Source: Kingella denitrificans ATCC 33394
GTDB lineage: Bacteria; Pseudomonadota; Gammaproteobacteria; Burkholderiales; Neisseriaceae
DNA length: 39,392 nt
Assembly (NCBI RefSeq): GCF_000190695.1
Contig: NZ_GL870929.1
Location: 974,901-1,014,292, forward strand
Reading direction: 5' to 3'
Position numbers and translations under genes: made by a program. Below the pieces are notes generated by a model. The model was not told the DNA's origin. It worked only from the letters and a program-made list of their open reading frames with translations, and did not search any database. Shown in pieces: positions 31,794-39,392 of the stretch. Position 1 is the first letter of the stretch. Each line of letters begins with the position of its first letter.

Positions 31794-33805
31794 GCCAGTG
31801 GTCAGAACGCATTCTCAGCCACTTCACGGCCGATCTCACCCGGCTGTGGGTGGCGTGCGACCCCGACGATGTGCTGCTGGACGAAAAGCTGTTGTCCGAA
31901 CTGCGCGGTCGCGGCTTCGAGGTCATGCTGTACGAAGACCCGTTCGCCTTCCGTGCTGAATACGAGGAACGCTATCGCGCAGCCTGGGATTGCGGTGAGC
32001 CGGGGCCAGCGCCTTCGCTGGTTCTGCATCTGCGCAGCGCCGACGCGAATGCGCTGCCTTGGGACATCGTGCACCACGGACGTGTGGTTCGATTGAGCCT
32101 TGCGGAGCTCTTCCCCAGACTGGCATACAGCGCGGTACAGCAAGTCGAGCCGGAGCATTTTGCCGGGCTGTTTCATGCCCACCAGACCGAATTGCAGTCA
32201 GCGCGCAGCGAGAACGAGTCCAAGGACTTCATTCTCGAACACGTCTACCAACTGACGCCGAGATCCATTCGCAACTCGGTTGACTTCTGGCGCGAGCTGC
32301 TGCGGATGCACTTTGCCAATCGCTCGTTGCCACCCCTGTTTGCTCAACACGCGGCAGGCATCATTCAAGGCAAGGGGCTGTTCGTCGACCAACCCGTCGC
32401 CACATGGCTGGCATCCAAGAGTGCGCTGCTGCGCGTCGTGCAGGACGCGTGGTATCGCTACCTGAAAAACCTGGGGCTGGATGGCACCCGAACTGGCGAA
32501 CCTCCGCCACCGGACTACGTCGCAAAGATCGAGATTCCGTTCGATCACTCCGATGTGCAGGTGCTGGTCGACTCCATGTTCCTCGACGGCAGCTTGAGTC
32601 CGCTCGCGGCGCACAGTGTTCCGGCGGGGATGCCGAGTTGGATCAAGGCCGGCATCGTCCAGGACCCCGCTGCATTGCAGGCTTTGGTGCTCAAAGGCAT
32701 CGATGGCCTGATCGAGACGACCCCAACAGCCGCCTCCTCGCACAAGGACTGGAACGAGTTCGCCAAGCGCTACGGCGAGATCCTGGCTCGCACGCATAGC
32801 CTGCCCGGCACGGAAGGCAGCGAACACCTACCCGTGATTCGGGAACGGATCAAGACCTTGCAGGCGCAATCGGACGAGCATCTGCAAGCCTGGGTCGCAG
32901 CCAAGCATTACGCCGACCTGATCCTGCAACCAGTGACCAAAGGCCCGGTGATGGTGCACCACGTGCCACGCTTCTTGCGCCATCGGCGGTCCGCAGGGGA
33001 AACCAAGGTCGCATTGCTGGTATTCGACGGGTTGGCCTTCGACCAGTGGGTGCAGATCCGGGAGCGCCTGATTGCCACCACCAAGCGCTTCGCGTTCGAT
33101 GAGGGAACCGCATTCGCATGGCTGCCGACCGTGACATCGGTATCGCGCCAGGCGCTGTTTTCTGGATTGAAACCGCGTGAGTTCGACGACTCCATCGACC
33201 GGACAGACAAGGAGGAATCCTTGTGGAAGACGTTCTGGCAGAACGAAGGCGTCAACGCGAATGAGGTGATGTATCGACGTGCGCTACGTCAGACCCATCA
33301 GCTAGACGCACTTGAAGTGGATTTGAATGACCGTCGACCGAAGGTGGTGGGCCTGGTCATCGATGAGGTGGACGATCGGCTCCACAAGGAGCGGTCCAAG
33401 AAGGACGTGGCGATGTGGATCGGGAACTGGTTGACGACTGGTTTCGTCGACCGGCTTTTCTCGCTGCTGCTGGACAAGGGATACCACATCTATCTCACGG
33501 CGGACCACGGCAACGTAGAGTCCACCGGCGTCGGCAGACCCAACCAAGGTGTGATTGCCGAGACGCGCGGCGAGCGCGTTCGGGTCTACCGGAGTGAGCC
33601 ACTGCTGGCCGATTCTGCTGCGGCCTATCCCACCACAGTCAGGTTGGACATCGCTGGACTGCCCGCGAACTTCATGCCCCTATTCGCAGGCGGACGAACC
33701 GCCTTTGTGCCGGAGGGTGAGCAGGTGGTGGTCCACGGCGGGGTGTCGGTCGAAGAGTTGATCGTGCCCTTTGTGAAAGTCAGTTATGTGATTGGTACCG
33801 AATGA
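31790..33805 (+). CDS. pglZ: BREX-3 PglZ, alkaline-phosphatase-fold protein
   Basis: A 671-residue hallmark BREX protein. The PglZ domain in the C-terminal half shows LLVFDGLAFDQW near residue 408 (metal/nucleophile strand), SVSRQALFSG near 446, LVIDEVDD near 524 and YLTADHGNVES near 568, the alkaline-phosphatase-like metal motif, then VHGGVSVEELIVPF near the end. The N-terminal half is helical. Start and stop both overlap neighbours as ATGA (brxHII before, brxA after), so the three genes are tightly coupled. PglZ works with BrxC and PglX; its catalytic role is still uncertain in the field. Confidence 0.93.
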   Translation: MSQWSERILSHFTADLTRLWVACDPDDVLLDEKLLSELRGRGFEVMLYEDPFAFRAEYEERYRAAWDCGEPGPAPSLVLHLRSADANALPWDIVHHGRVVRLSLAELFPRLAYSAVQQVEPEHFAGLFHAHQTELQSARSENESKDFILEHVYQLTPRSIRNSVDFWRELLRMHFANRSLPPLFAQHAAGIIQGKGLFVDQPVATWLASKSALLRVVQDAWYRYLKNLGLDGTRTGEPPPPDYVAKIEIPFDHSDVQVLVDSMFLDGSLSPLAAHSVPAGMPSWIKAGIVQDPAALQALVLKGIDGLIETTPTAASSHKDWNEFAKRYGEILARTHSLPGTEGSEHLPVIRERIKTLQAQSDEHLQAWVAAKHYADLILQPVTKGPVMVHHVPRFLRHRRSAGETKVALLVFDGLAFDQWVQIRERLIATTKRFAFDEGTAFAWLPTVTSVSRQALFSGLKPREFDDSIDRTDKEESLWKTFWQNEGVNANEVMYRRALRQTHQLDALEVDLNDRRPKVVGLVIDEVDDRLHKERSKKDVAMWIGNWLTTGFVDRLFSLLLDKGYHIYLTADHGNVESTGVGRPNQGVIAETRGERVRVYRSEPLLADSAAAYPTTVRLDIAGLPANFMPLFAGGRTAFVPEGEQVVVHGGVSVEELIVPFVKVSYVIGTE

Positions 33806-34524
33806 ATTCATCAGCCCCAAAAATAGGCTTTGATCGGTTCATTCAGCTTGATTGGGCGGCTGCGGCACTGAATGTTCGTGCAGGCGTGGCTGGGCTAGAT
33901 GATCTGAATGCACTGCTCGATGCAGCCGAGCTTGGCTTGGAAGCCAAGAAGAAAACACGCACCGTGCTGAATCGGTTGTGGCTGGAGCCGCGCGCCGAAC
34001 TGGTCGATTACGCGGATCGCGGCGCGGCCATCCACAAGACGCAGCCGGACATACCGGTCGCAGCGCTGTGCTGGGGTATGTCCGTGGCGACCTACCCGTT
34101 TTTTGGCAAAGTGGCCGAGCTGGTGGGCCGCCTCTCCGCCATCCAGGGCGACTGCGCGTCCGCCGAGGTCCATCGCCGCATGAGCGAAACCTACGGAGAG
34201 CGCGAAGGCACCCGGCGCATGACCAACATGGTCATCCAGAGCCAGGCGAGCTGGGGAGCTGTGGAGCGGGTTGAGAAAGGCAAGCGCGTCATCCGCCTGG
34301 CACCAACCACGATCGACAACGACGGACTCACGGCCTGGTTGATCGAGGCGGCAGTGCGCTACGCCGGCAAGCCCGTTTCAGTGCCCAGTCTGCAGTCACT
34401 GCCCGTGTTGTTCCCGTTCACCCTGACGCGGCCCCTGGCCTACGTGGTGTCGAACAGTGCAAACCTGATCCTTCGGTCGGAAGGACCGAGTAACCAGTTC
34501 GTCGCTTTGCGCAGCACGATATGA
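33802..34524 (+). CDS. brxA: BrxA-like BREX protein
   Basis: A 240-residue protein in the place where type 3 BREX operons carry brxA, with an ATGA overlap with pglZ. It is helical in its N-terminal half, with a winged-helix-like middle (SAEVHRRMSETYGEREGTRRMTNMVIQ); BrxA proteins bind DNA. No catalytic motif is seen. The identity rests mostly on position and general features, so a different BREX-3 accessory protein is possible. Confidence 0.65.
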   Translation: MNSSAPKIGFDRFIQLDWAAAALNVRAGVAGLDDLNALLDAAELGLEAKKKTRTVLNRLWLEPRAELVDYADRGAAIHKTQPDIPVAALCWGMSVATYPFFGKVAELVGRLSAIQGDCASAEVHRRMSETYGEREGTRRMTNMVIQSQASWGAVERVEKGKRVIRLAPTTIDNDGLTAWLIEAAVRYAGKPVSVPSLQSLPVLFPFTLTRPLAYVVSNSANLILRSEGPSNQFVALRSTI

Positions 34525-34540
34525 AAACGGAACTTGGACA

Positions 34541-35644
34541 ATGACGGAATCGAAGCAACCGCATGGCGACGAACCAAAGAAAAAATCGCTGAAGCTACTG
34601 CTGAGGTCGAAGCCCGTTGCCGAGGTTGAGACATCGATTGGCCGCATCTATCTGTACCCGCTTCGGGTACGAGATATGACTGACTTCGAAAAGCTGGAGC
34701 CTGCGGAGGCCATCGATCAGATCAGAAACTTCCTCACCAGCATAGGCAGCCTGGCGTTAGAATCTGATGAGACACCGGAACGTATTCCCCTCGATCCTGA
34801 GATAGCGAAGACACTTTCGGACGATGAAGTAGAGCTGCTTTCTGAAGCTTATGTGCAATCGTCGGTATGGCAGAAAGTCCGGGAAGGCGACGAGGATCGA
34901 AAGCCTGTTGCTCGGGAAGATGGTGAAACGGCCTCGGCTTATTTGATTCGTCTGGTGCGGGACGAAGTCGAACAGCAGCACCAGTCTGCAAAGCAGCTGC
35001 GCGAGAAAATGCTTGACTCCAGTCGTAGCCTATTCGATCAGGTGCGCAGGAGTACATCCGCTTTGGGCTCGACGTTGAGCTCATACGAACAACTCACAAA
35101 ATTCGCAAAACCAGCACAACCGGAAATCGAGCCGATTCGCACAGATCACTTTGATGCTTTTAACAGGCACATGGTCGAGCAAGCACGGGAACGTGCGGAA
35201 GAGCGCGCCGAAGAAATGGCGTTGGCTCGCCTGACGGGCCAGATGACGGCAGAGTCCGCCAAGACGCTCAAGGATTTGGCTGAAGCGGCGACCACCCTGA
35301 TGGAGCAGTTCGACGAGCGTGACCGAAAGACAGACAAGTCCACGCGCAAGCAAATCACCATCGCGGTTTGGTCGGTTGGCATCTCGGCAGTATTGGCTTT
35401 GCTCGCCTTGATCGTCTCAGGATTTGCCTATCTTCAAGATCGGGACAACGGCGTCTCCGGAGACCAGTGGCAAGCGAAATTGCTGACCGCTATCGAACAA
35501 GGGAATCAGCAGAGTTCCGCCATCGAGCGTGAGAATGAGGCGCTTCGGGAACAAGTTAAGTCGCTCAGTTCCCGCATAGCTGGTCTGGAGGCAGCGCAGC
35601 GCGCCACTGTCAAATCTACGGCATCAAACCAAAAGCCTGATTGA
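34541..35644 (+). CDS. Membrane-anchored coiled-coil protein of unknown function
   Basis: A 367-residue protein I do not recognise. The N-terminal about 130 residues are soluble (VETSIGRIYLYPLRVRDMTDF, then acidic). Residues about 130-265 are highly charged and helical (EQARERAEERAEEMALARL), likely coiled coil. One membrane helix lies near 275-298 (VWSVGISAVLALLALIVSG). The C-terminal part is again coiled coil (AIERENEALREQVKSL). It begins 16 bases after brxA and ends 38 bases before the DUF262 nuclease gene, so it is probably co-transcribed with both. It may anchor a defence complex at the membrane or sense envelope damage. Functional ideas are speculative. Confidence 0.75.
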   Translation: MTESKQPHGDEPKKKSLKLLLRSKPVAEVETSIGRIYLYPLRVRDMTDFEKLEPAEAIDQIRNFLTSIGSLALESDETPERIPLDPEIAKTLSDDEVELLSEAYVQSSVWQKVREGDEDRKPVAREDGETASAYLIRLVRDEVEQQHQSAKQLREKMLDSSRSLFDQVRRSTSALGSTLSSYEQLTKFAKPAQPEIEPIRTDHFDAFNRHMVEQARERAEERAEEMALARLTGQMTAESAKTLKDLAEAATTLMEQFDERDRKTDKSTRKQITIAVWSVGISAVLALLALIVSGFAYLQDRDNGVSGDQWQAKLLTAIEQGNQQSSAIERENEALREQVKSLSSRIAGLEAAQRATVKSTASNQKPD

Positions 35645-35682
35645 TAATTGATGCGACGAAAAAGACTGATAAGGATATAGAA

Positions 35683-37518
35683 ATGGCCCGAATCGAAAAC
35701 CACAAGTACAGCATCGAGGAGGCATTCCGTGAGTGCTTCTATATCGTCCCGGACTACCAGCGTGAGTATGTCTGGACGGACAAGGAAGTGCATCAGTTAC
35801 TGGAGGACATCGGCGAGCAGATCGATGCGGGCACGACGCGGGAATACTTCATCGGCACCGTGTTGGTGTCGCCAACCGAGCAGAAGAACCATTACGAGGT
35901 CATTGACGGTCAGCAGCGCTTGACCACGTTCTTCCTGCTGCTTTGCGCGCTGAAGCATCTGTTCCAGGGCGAGCCACAGCGCCAGATGATTGCCGGACTG
36001 ATCTCGACCAGCTACGTTGACAGCGACGGTGAGGTGCGCACCACCCTGAAGCTGGAACCGCGTTACGAGAGCGCAGGCGAAGTGATGGCCAAACTGGTAG
36101 AGCTGGATGCTGAGCCACAGACCGTGCGCGCTGGCATCCAGTCTTCTGGCATCACCAGCTTCGGGTCGCTAGAGAACTTGGTCAATGCTTACAGCACGCT
36201 GTACCGCTATCTGAAGGACAACTACGGCGACACGGCCAAGCTGAAGAAGTATTGGGGCTATCTGGCCAACAACGTGGTGTTCATCCAGATCTCGACCGAC
36301 GTCAGCAGCGCGCTGAAGATTTTTGAGACCATCAACGAGCGCGGCGTCGGTCTGAACCCGATGGACTTGCTCAAGAACCTACTGTTCACTCAGGTCAAGC
36401 AAGCGCAGTTCACCCAGCTCAAGGACGAGTGGAAGAAGATCACCAAGCCGCTGGAGAAGGAGAAGGAAAAGCCGCTGCGCTTCTTGCGCTACTTCCTGAT
36501 GGCCAACTACGTCATCAAGAACGAGCGCGGTGATGCAGTGGTGCGTGAGGACGAGATCTACGACTGGTTCATCGCTAAGGACAACGCGGCGCTCTGCGAC
36601 TACGCAGGCAAACCCTTCGAGTTCGTTCGCAAGGTGATTCGCAACGTCGAGCACTACTTGGCCTTCGCCAACGGGCTGGGGAATGACGGCAAGCCCAGCC
36701 TAGCGATGGACAGTCTCAAGCGGCTGGCTGGTGGCGCGTTCAGTTTGCACTACGTCCTGCTGCTGGCAGCCGCGAATTTCCCCAAGCCGCTGTTCGATCA
36801 CTTCATCGCGCAACTGGAGAGCTTCCTCTTCTACTACATCTTCACCAAGACGCCGACCAAGGTTCTGGAGCGCAGCTTCTCACAATGGGCCGACGAGCTG
36901 CGTGCGATTGCGGAGACAACTGATCCGGTGAAGCAGAAGGTTCAGCTGAACACCTTCGTCGCCGACCGCTTCGAGAAGAACATGGCGGGCAAGTCACAGG
37001 AGCTCGCCGATGCCCTCAAGCGCTTCACGCTGTATTCGATGCAGCAGTACCGCACGCGCTACTTGCTGGCGCGTCTGACCCAGCACGTCGAGATGGCATT
37101 CAGCGGCCTTAAGAACCCAGGCAGTCTCGAGCCCTTCACCAAGCTGGAGATCGAGCACATCTTGCCCGACAACCCGAAGCCGGAGCTGCGTGCCACGTGG
37201 GCAGCAGAGAACCCGAATGCGGTCTATGACGACTACAAGAATCGCCTCGGCAATCTGACCTTGCTGGAGAAGCCGATCAACATCGTTGCAGGCAATGACT
37301 TCTACAAGGCGAAGCAGACCGAGTACGGCAAGAGCGGCAACTACCTGACGCGCAGTCTGGTGGCGCTGACCGAGGTCGGCCAGAACACATCGATTTCCCG
37401 GATCAACGCCAAGCTGGAGGCTTTTCCTGCGTGGAATGCCGCGTCTATCGAGAGGCGCCACGCGCTGCTCATCGCGCTGGCGCAGGAAGTCTGGAAGACG
37501 ACGCCAACCGACGTCTGA
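35683..37518 (+). CDS. DUF262/DUF1524 protein, GmrSD/BrxU-like type IV restriction enzyme
   Basis: A 611-residue protein with both halves of GmrSD-type enzymes in one chain. The DUF262 part has VPDYQREYVW (22-31) and IDGQQRLTT (74-82), the ParB-like nucleotidase motifs. The DUF1524 part has the His-Me finger: EIEHILP with H492, then NRLGNLTLLEKPIN and N...DFYKAK. Relatives cut DNA with modified (glucosylated or hydroxymethylated) cytosines. BrxU, such an enzyme, accompanies BREX in other islands and complements it against phages with modified DNA. AAGGA at 35671-35675 supports the ATG at 35683 rather than the upstream TTG. The frame is intact. Confidence 0.85.
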   Translation: MARIENHKYSIEEAFRECFYIVPDYQREYVWTDKEVHQLLEDIGEQIDAGTTREYFIGTVLVSPTEQKNHYEVIDGQQRLTTFFLLLCALKHLFQGEPQRQMIAGLISTSYVDSDGEVRTTLKLEPRYESAGEVMAKLVELDAEPQTVRAGIQSSGITSFGSLENLVNAYSTLYRYLKDNYGDTAKLKKYWGYLANNVVFIQISTDVSSALKIFETINERGVGLNPMDLLKNLLFTQVKQAQFTQLKDEWKKITKPLEKEKEKPLRFLRYFLMANYVIKNERGDAVVREDEIYDWFIAKDNAALCDYAGKPFEFVRKVIRNVEHYLAFANGLGNDGKPSLAMDSLKRLAGGAFSLHYVLLLAAANFPKPLFDHFIAQLESFLFYYIFTKTPTKVLERSFSQWADELRAIAETTDPVKQKVQLNTFVADRFEKNMAGKSQELADALKRFTLYSMQQYRTRYLLARLTQHVEMAFSGLKNPGSLEPFTKLEIEHILPDNPKPELRATWAAENPNAVYDDYKNRLGNLTLLEKPINIVAGNDFYKAKQTEYGKSGNYLTRSLVALTEVGQNTSISRINAKLEAFPAWNAASIERRHALLIALAQEVWKTTPTDV

Positions 37519-37536
37519 TGATGGAGGTCTATTGAC

Positions 37537-37755
37537 ATGAGTAATGCATCACCACCTGCGCCGATGTGCGATGACTGCAAGGCTTTGATTGGAGCGTCGC
37601 GAAGCACCAAGCCTCATGCAAATCTCGAGTACAAGGATGGCAGAAAGGTCTCGTCGATGATGGGCGCTGCCGATGAGGCTTACTACCGCTGCAAAGTGTG
37701 CGGCCACGAATGGCTGCACGAGACCGGATCGTGCGGCATTGGATGGGTTGCATAG
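37537..37755 (+). CDS. Small zinc-ribbon protein
   Basis: A 72-residue protein with two cysteine pairs, CDDC near residue 11 and CKVC near 52 followed by GHEW, a typical zinc ribbon. GGAGG lies about 9 bases upstream of the ATG. It follows the DUF262 nuclease after 18 bases. Small zinc ribbons often bind nucleic acids or partner proteins; no specific function is recognised. Confidence 0.7.
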   Translation: MSNASPPAPMCDDCKALIGASRSTKPHANLEYKDGRKVSSMMGAADEAYYRCKVCGHEWLHETGSCGIGWVA

Positions 37756-37807
37756 CTGTGGCGACTCGCATGGCGAGATCAACCCACAATGACGCGCCGT
37801 GAAGATT

Positions 37808-38579
37808 ATGGACAGAATCGATATCGACACTTGGGCACACATCAGCGCTGAAGGTTGGAGCTCCCTCGTTCTGGGCAACGGCGCCAGCATCGCCATCCAC
37901 AAGGAGTTTGCAAACCCCACACTCCATGGCATTGCTGATGCAAAAGGATTGCTTGTCCCCACTGCTCCAATATTCGCCAAGCTCTGGACAACTGATTTCT
38001 AACACGTCAACGTGGCATTGTGGACGCCGTCCTGCCTACTCGGAAATATGCACAGCGCTGATCGAAGCGGTGCACAGTGTGCATCCGGTGCATGCCGATG
38101 TTGCCACCGACCTACAGCGGACCAGTGCGTTTGCGAGAGTATTTCCAACTAGCGTCAGCCTGAACTACGACCTCACCTTGTACTGGGCTATGCTGCTGCT
38201 CAATGCGGCGCATGGGAGTTGGTTCAATGACGCGTTCCACGACGGGGGGCAAACGGATTTGGAATATCTACGGAGACCCTATGGACAGGCTGCAGGCGCA
38301 ACATTGGTTTTCTACCCTCACGGCAGTCTTGCGGTTGCGCGTGACTACCTTGGTGATGAGACAAAGCTCGCTGTTGACGCGGGAGCCGCAGGCGACCTGC
38401 TAGACACGATCACGCTCAGGTGGTCATCCGGGAACTACGTGCCCGTGTTTGTTAGCGAGGGAACCAGCAAGCAGAAAATTGCCGCAATTCGTCGGAGCCA
38501 CTACCTGACGAACGTGTACGAAGAGGTTTTGCCCAGCCTCGGAGAGAGTTTGGTCATGTATGGCTGGAGCTTTGACGAA
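37808..38579 (+). pseudogene. DUF4917 (SIR2-like) gene, broken by stop, frameshift and IS
   Basis: The N-terminus reads WSSLVLGNGASIAIHKEF, the nucleotide-binding start of SIR2/DUF4917 proteins, then FAKLWTTDF followed by TAA at about 38,000 where relatives continue with glutamate (TTDFE). Past the stop the same frame stays meaningful for about 15 codons and then shifts to another frame (EICTALIEAVHSV...FPTSVSLNYDLTLYWAMLL) near 38,045. That continues to LVMYGWSFDE, where an IS1016-like element interrupts the end. Such proteins occur in defence islands; this copy is dead unless the parts work separately. Confidence 0.75.
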
Positions 38580-39292
38580 GGGACTGACGTAGATTAGCAG
38601 TTATGCTAGGCTACGAAAATTCAGATAACCAATTGTAAATTAAGCAAGAGAGTTCAAAAGAAACTGCTTGAATTTTTTGCGCTCCAAGTTACCGCCCGTT
38701 CTGCTGCCGATATTTTGGACATTCAGCCCAACTCCGCTATTCTGTTCTACCGCAAAATCCGCATGGTCATCAGCCATTATCTTGCCTTGGCTGTCGATGA
38801 GGTTTTTGAGGGCCCCGTCGAGTTGGACGAAAGCTATTTCGGCGGACGGCGTAAAGGCAGACGCGGTCGCGGTGCAGCAGGAAAAGTGGTTGTCTTCGGC
38901 ATACTGAAACGCAACGGACGGGTCTATACCGTGGTCGTAGATAATGCCAAGTCTGATACTTTGATGCCTGTTATTAGAAAGAAAATCATGCCGGACAGTA
39001 TTGTTTATACCGATAGTCTGAGCAGCTACGACAAGTTGGATGTGAGCGGTTTCATCCATTACCGCATCAACCATTCCAAGGAGTTTGCCGACCATCACAA
39101 CCATATCAACGGCATTGAGAACTTTTGGAATCAGGCAAAACGCGTCTTACGCAAATACAACGGAATCAATCGCAAATTTTTCCCGCGGTTCTTGAAAGAA
39201 TGCGAATTTCGATTTAACTTTGGCACACCGTCTCAACAGCTTAAAATCCTGCGGGGTTGGTGTGGAATTTAGGGCTAATCTAGTACAGCCCC
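38580..39292 (+). mobile_element. IS1016-like insertion sequence (IS1595 family), about 713 bp
   Basis: The left inverted repeat GGGACTGACGTAGATTAGC (38580-38598) matches the right one, GCTAATCTAGTACAGCCCC (39274-39292), at 15 of 19 positions when inverted. The length and transposase fit IS1016. The flanking 8 bases differ on the two sides, so no target duplication is visible; one side has probably been lost or recombined. Confidence 0.8.
38613..39272 (+). CDS. IS1016-type transposase, start codon apparently lost
   Basis: A DDE transposase of the IS1595/ISXO2 type of about 219 residues: helical N-terminus (KLSKRVQKKLLEFFALQ, TARSAADIL), then ELDESYFGGRRKG with the first catalytic aspartate, VYTDSLSSYD with the second, and HHNHINGIENFWNQAKR with the third acidic residue (some members have N or H here). 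The expected ATG position reads ACG (38613), with a TAG just upstream. Only weak internal starts such as TTG at 38715 remain, which would remove the N-terminal DNA-binding part. The rest is intact. Confidence 0.8.
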   Translation, partial: TKIQITNCKLSKRVQKKLLEFFALQVTARSAADILDIQPNSAILFYRKIRMVISHYLALAVDEVFEGPVELDESYFGGRRKGRRGRGAAGKVVVFGILKRNGRVYTVVVDNAKSDTLMPVIRKKIMPDSIVYTDSLSSYDKLDVSGFIHYRINHSKEFADHHNHINGIENFWNQAKRVLRKYNGINRKFFPRFLKECEFRFNFGTPSQQLKILRGWCGI

Positions 39293-39392
39293 ATTAAATT
39301 TCCCTGCTTATCTAGGATAGCACCAAATATTTTTCCAATTAACCGACACGCCGCCGTCTCTGCGTTTTGTTTCCATCACTCAATTGCAACCG
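39293..39392. other. End of window, no clear gene
   Basis: About 100 bases of AT-rich DNA after the IS. The minus strand from the window edge reads 17 codons ending TQRRRRVG and a stop at 39339, which might be the tail of a chromosomal gene, but it is too short to judge. No DUS or RNA gene end is seen. Confidence 0.2.

Larger units (their letters stand above)
18585..38579. mobile_element. Defence island (type 3 BREX with accessory genes)
   Basis: About 20 kb with no copy of the uptake 12-mer, against more than 30 in the preceding 18.5 kb, and with a codon style closer to GC-rich beta/gammaproteobacteria. It starts at the tmRNA-like fragment and carries BREX, RecQ-PRTase/DprA and GmrSD-like genes. 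No complete integrase remains, and no second attachment copy is seen; the right end is cut by an IS1016-like element. Confidence 0.8.

Overview
The window joins two very different DNAs. Positions 1 to about 18,550 are chromosomal DNA of a Neisseriaceae bacterium. The 12-mer AAGCAGCCTGCA or its complement occurs more than 30 times there, mostly as inverted pairs behind genes. This is the DNA uptake sequence (DUS) dialect I associate with Kingella (the 'king3' type). Three Correia-type elements (TATAGTGG...CCACTATA ends) and an IS1016-like element also fit Neisseriaceae. The species is not certain from sequence alone.

Chromosomal part, left to right: eda (KDPG aldolase); a heme locus with a HutW-HutX in-frame fusion and a ChuY-like NAD(P)-binding reductase (anaerobic heme breakdown); mpl (peptidoglycan recycling); a FadL-family porin; dnaK behind two similar sigma-32-like promoters; a minus-strand xre-yacG-rnhB operon; two related small lipoproteins; lpxB; pgk; pgi with its probable regulator hexR; nudE; ubiJ. 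eda, pgi, hexR and pgk belong to central sugar metabolism, and hexR-type regulators commonly control Entner-Doudoroff genes such as eda.

Positions about 18,585 to 38,579 form a roughly 20 kb foreign island with no DUS copies and a different codon style. Its left end abuts a 3' fragment of a tmRNA/tRNA-like gene, a classical attachment site. The core is a type 3 BREX phage-defence operon: WYL regulator (brxR), brxF, brxC, a pglX-type methyltransferase, brxHII, pglZ and brxA. Between the regulator and brxF sits a RecQ-like helicase fused to a phosphoribosyltransferase domain, translationally coupled to a DprA-like protein. This pair resembles ShosTA but carries a helicase. Downstream lie a membrane-anchored coiled-coil protein, a DUF262/DUF1524 (GmrSD/BrxU-like) nuclease, a small zinc-ribbon protein and a broken DUF4917 gene.

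The island is partly decayed. The WYL regulator is frameshifted in its DNA-binding domain. brxHII has lost nearly its whole helicase core by a clean in-frame deletion while keeping both ends. The DUF4917 gene has a stop, a frameshift and an IS1016-like insertion. pglX has an AT-rich middle between GC-rich ends, suggesting exchange of its specificity region. The strongest candidate for a little-described system is the RecQ-PRTase/DprA pair; the deletion-form BrxHII is the strongest oddity.
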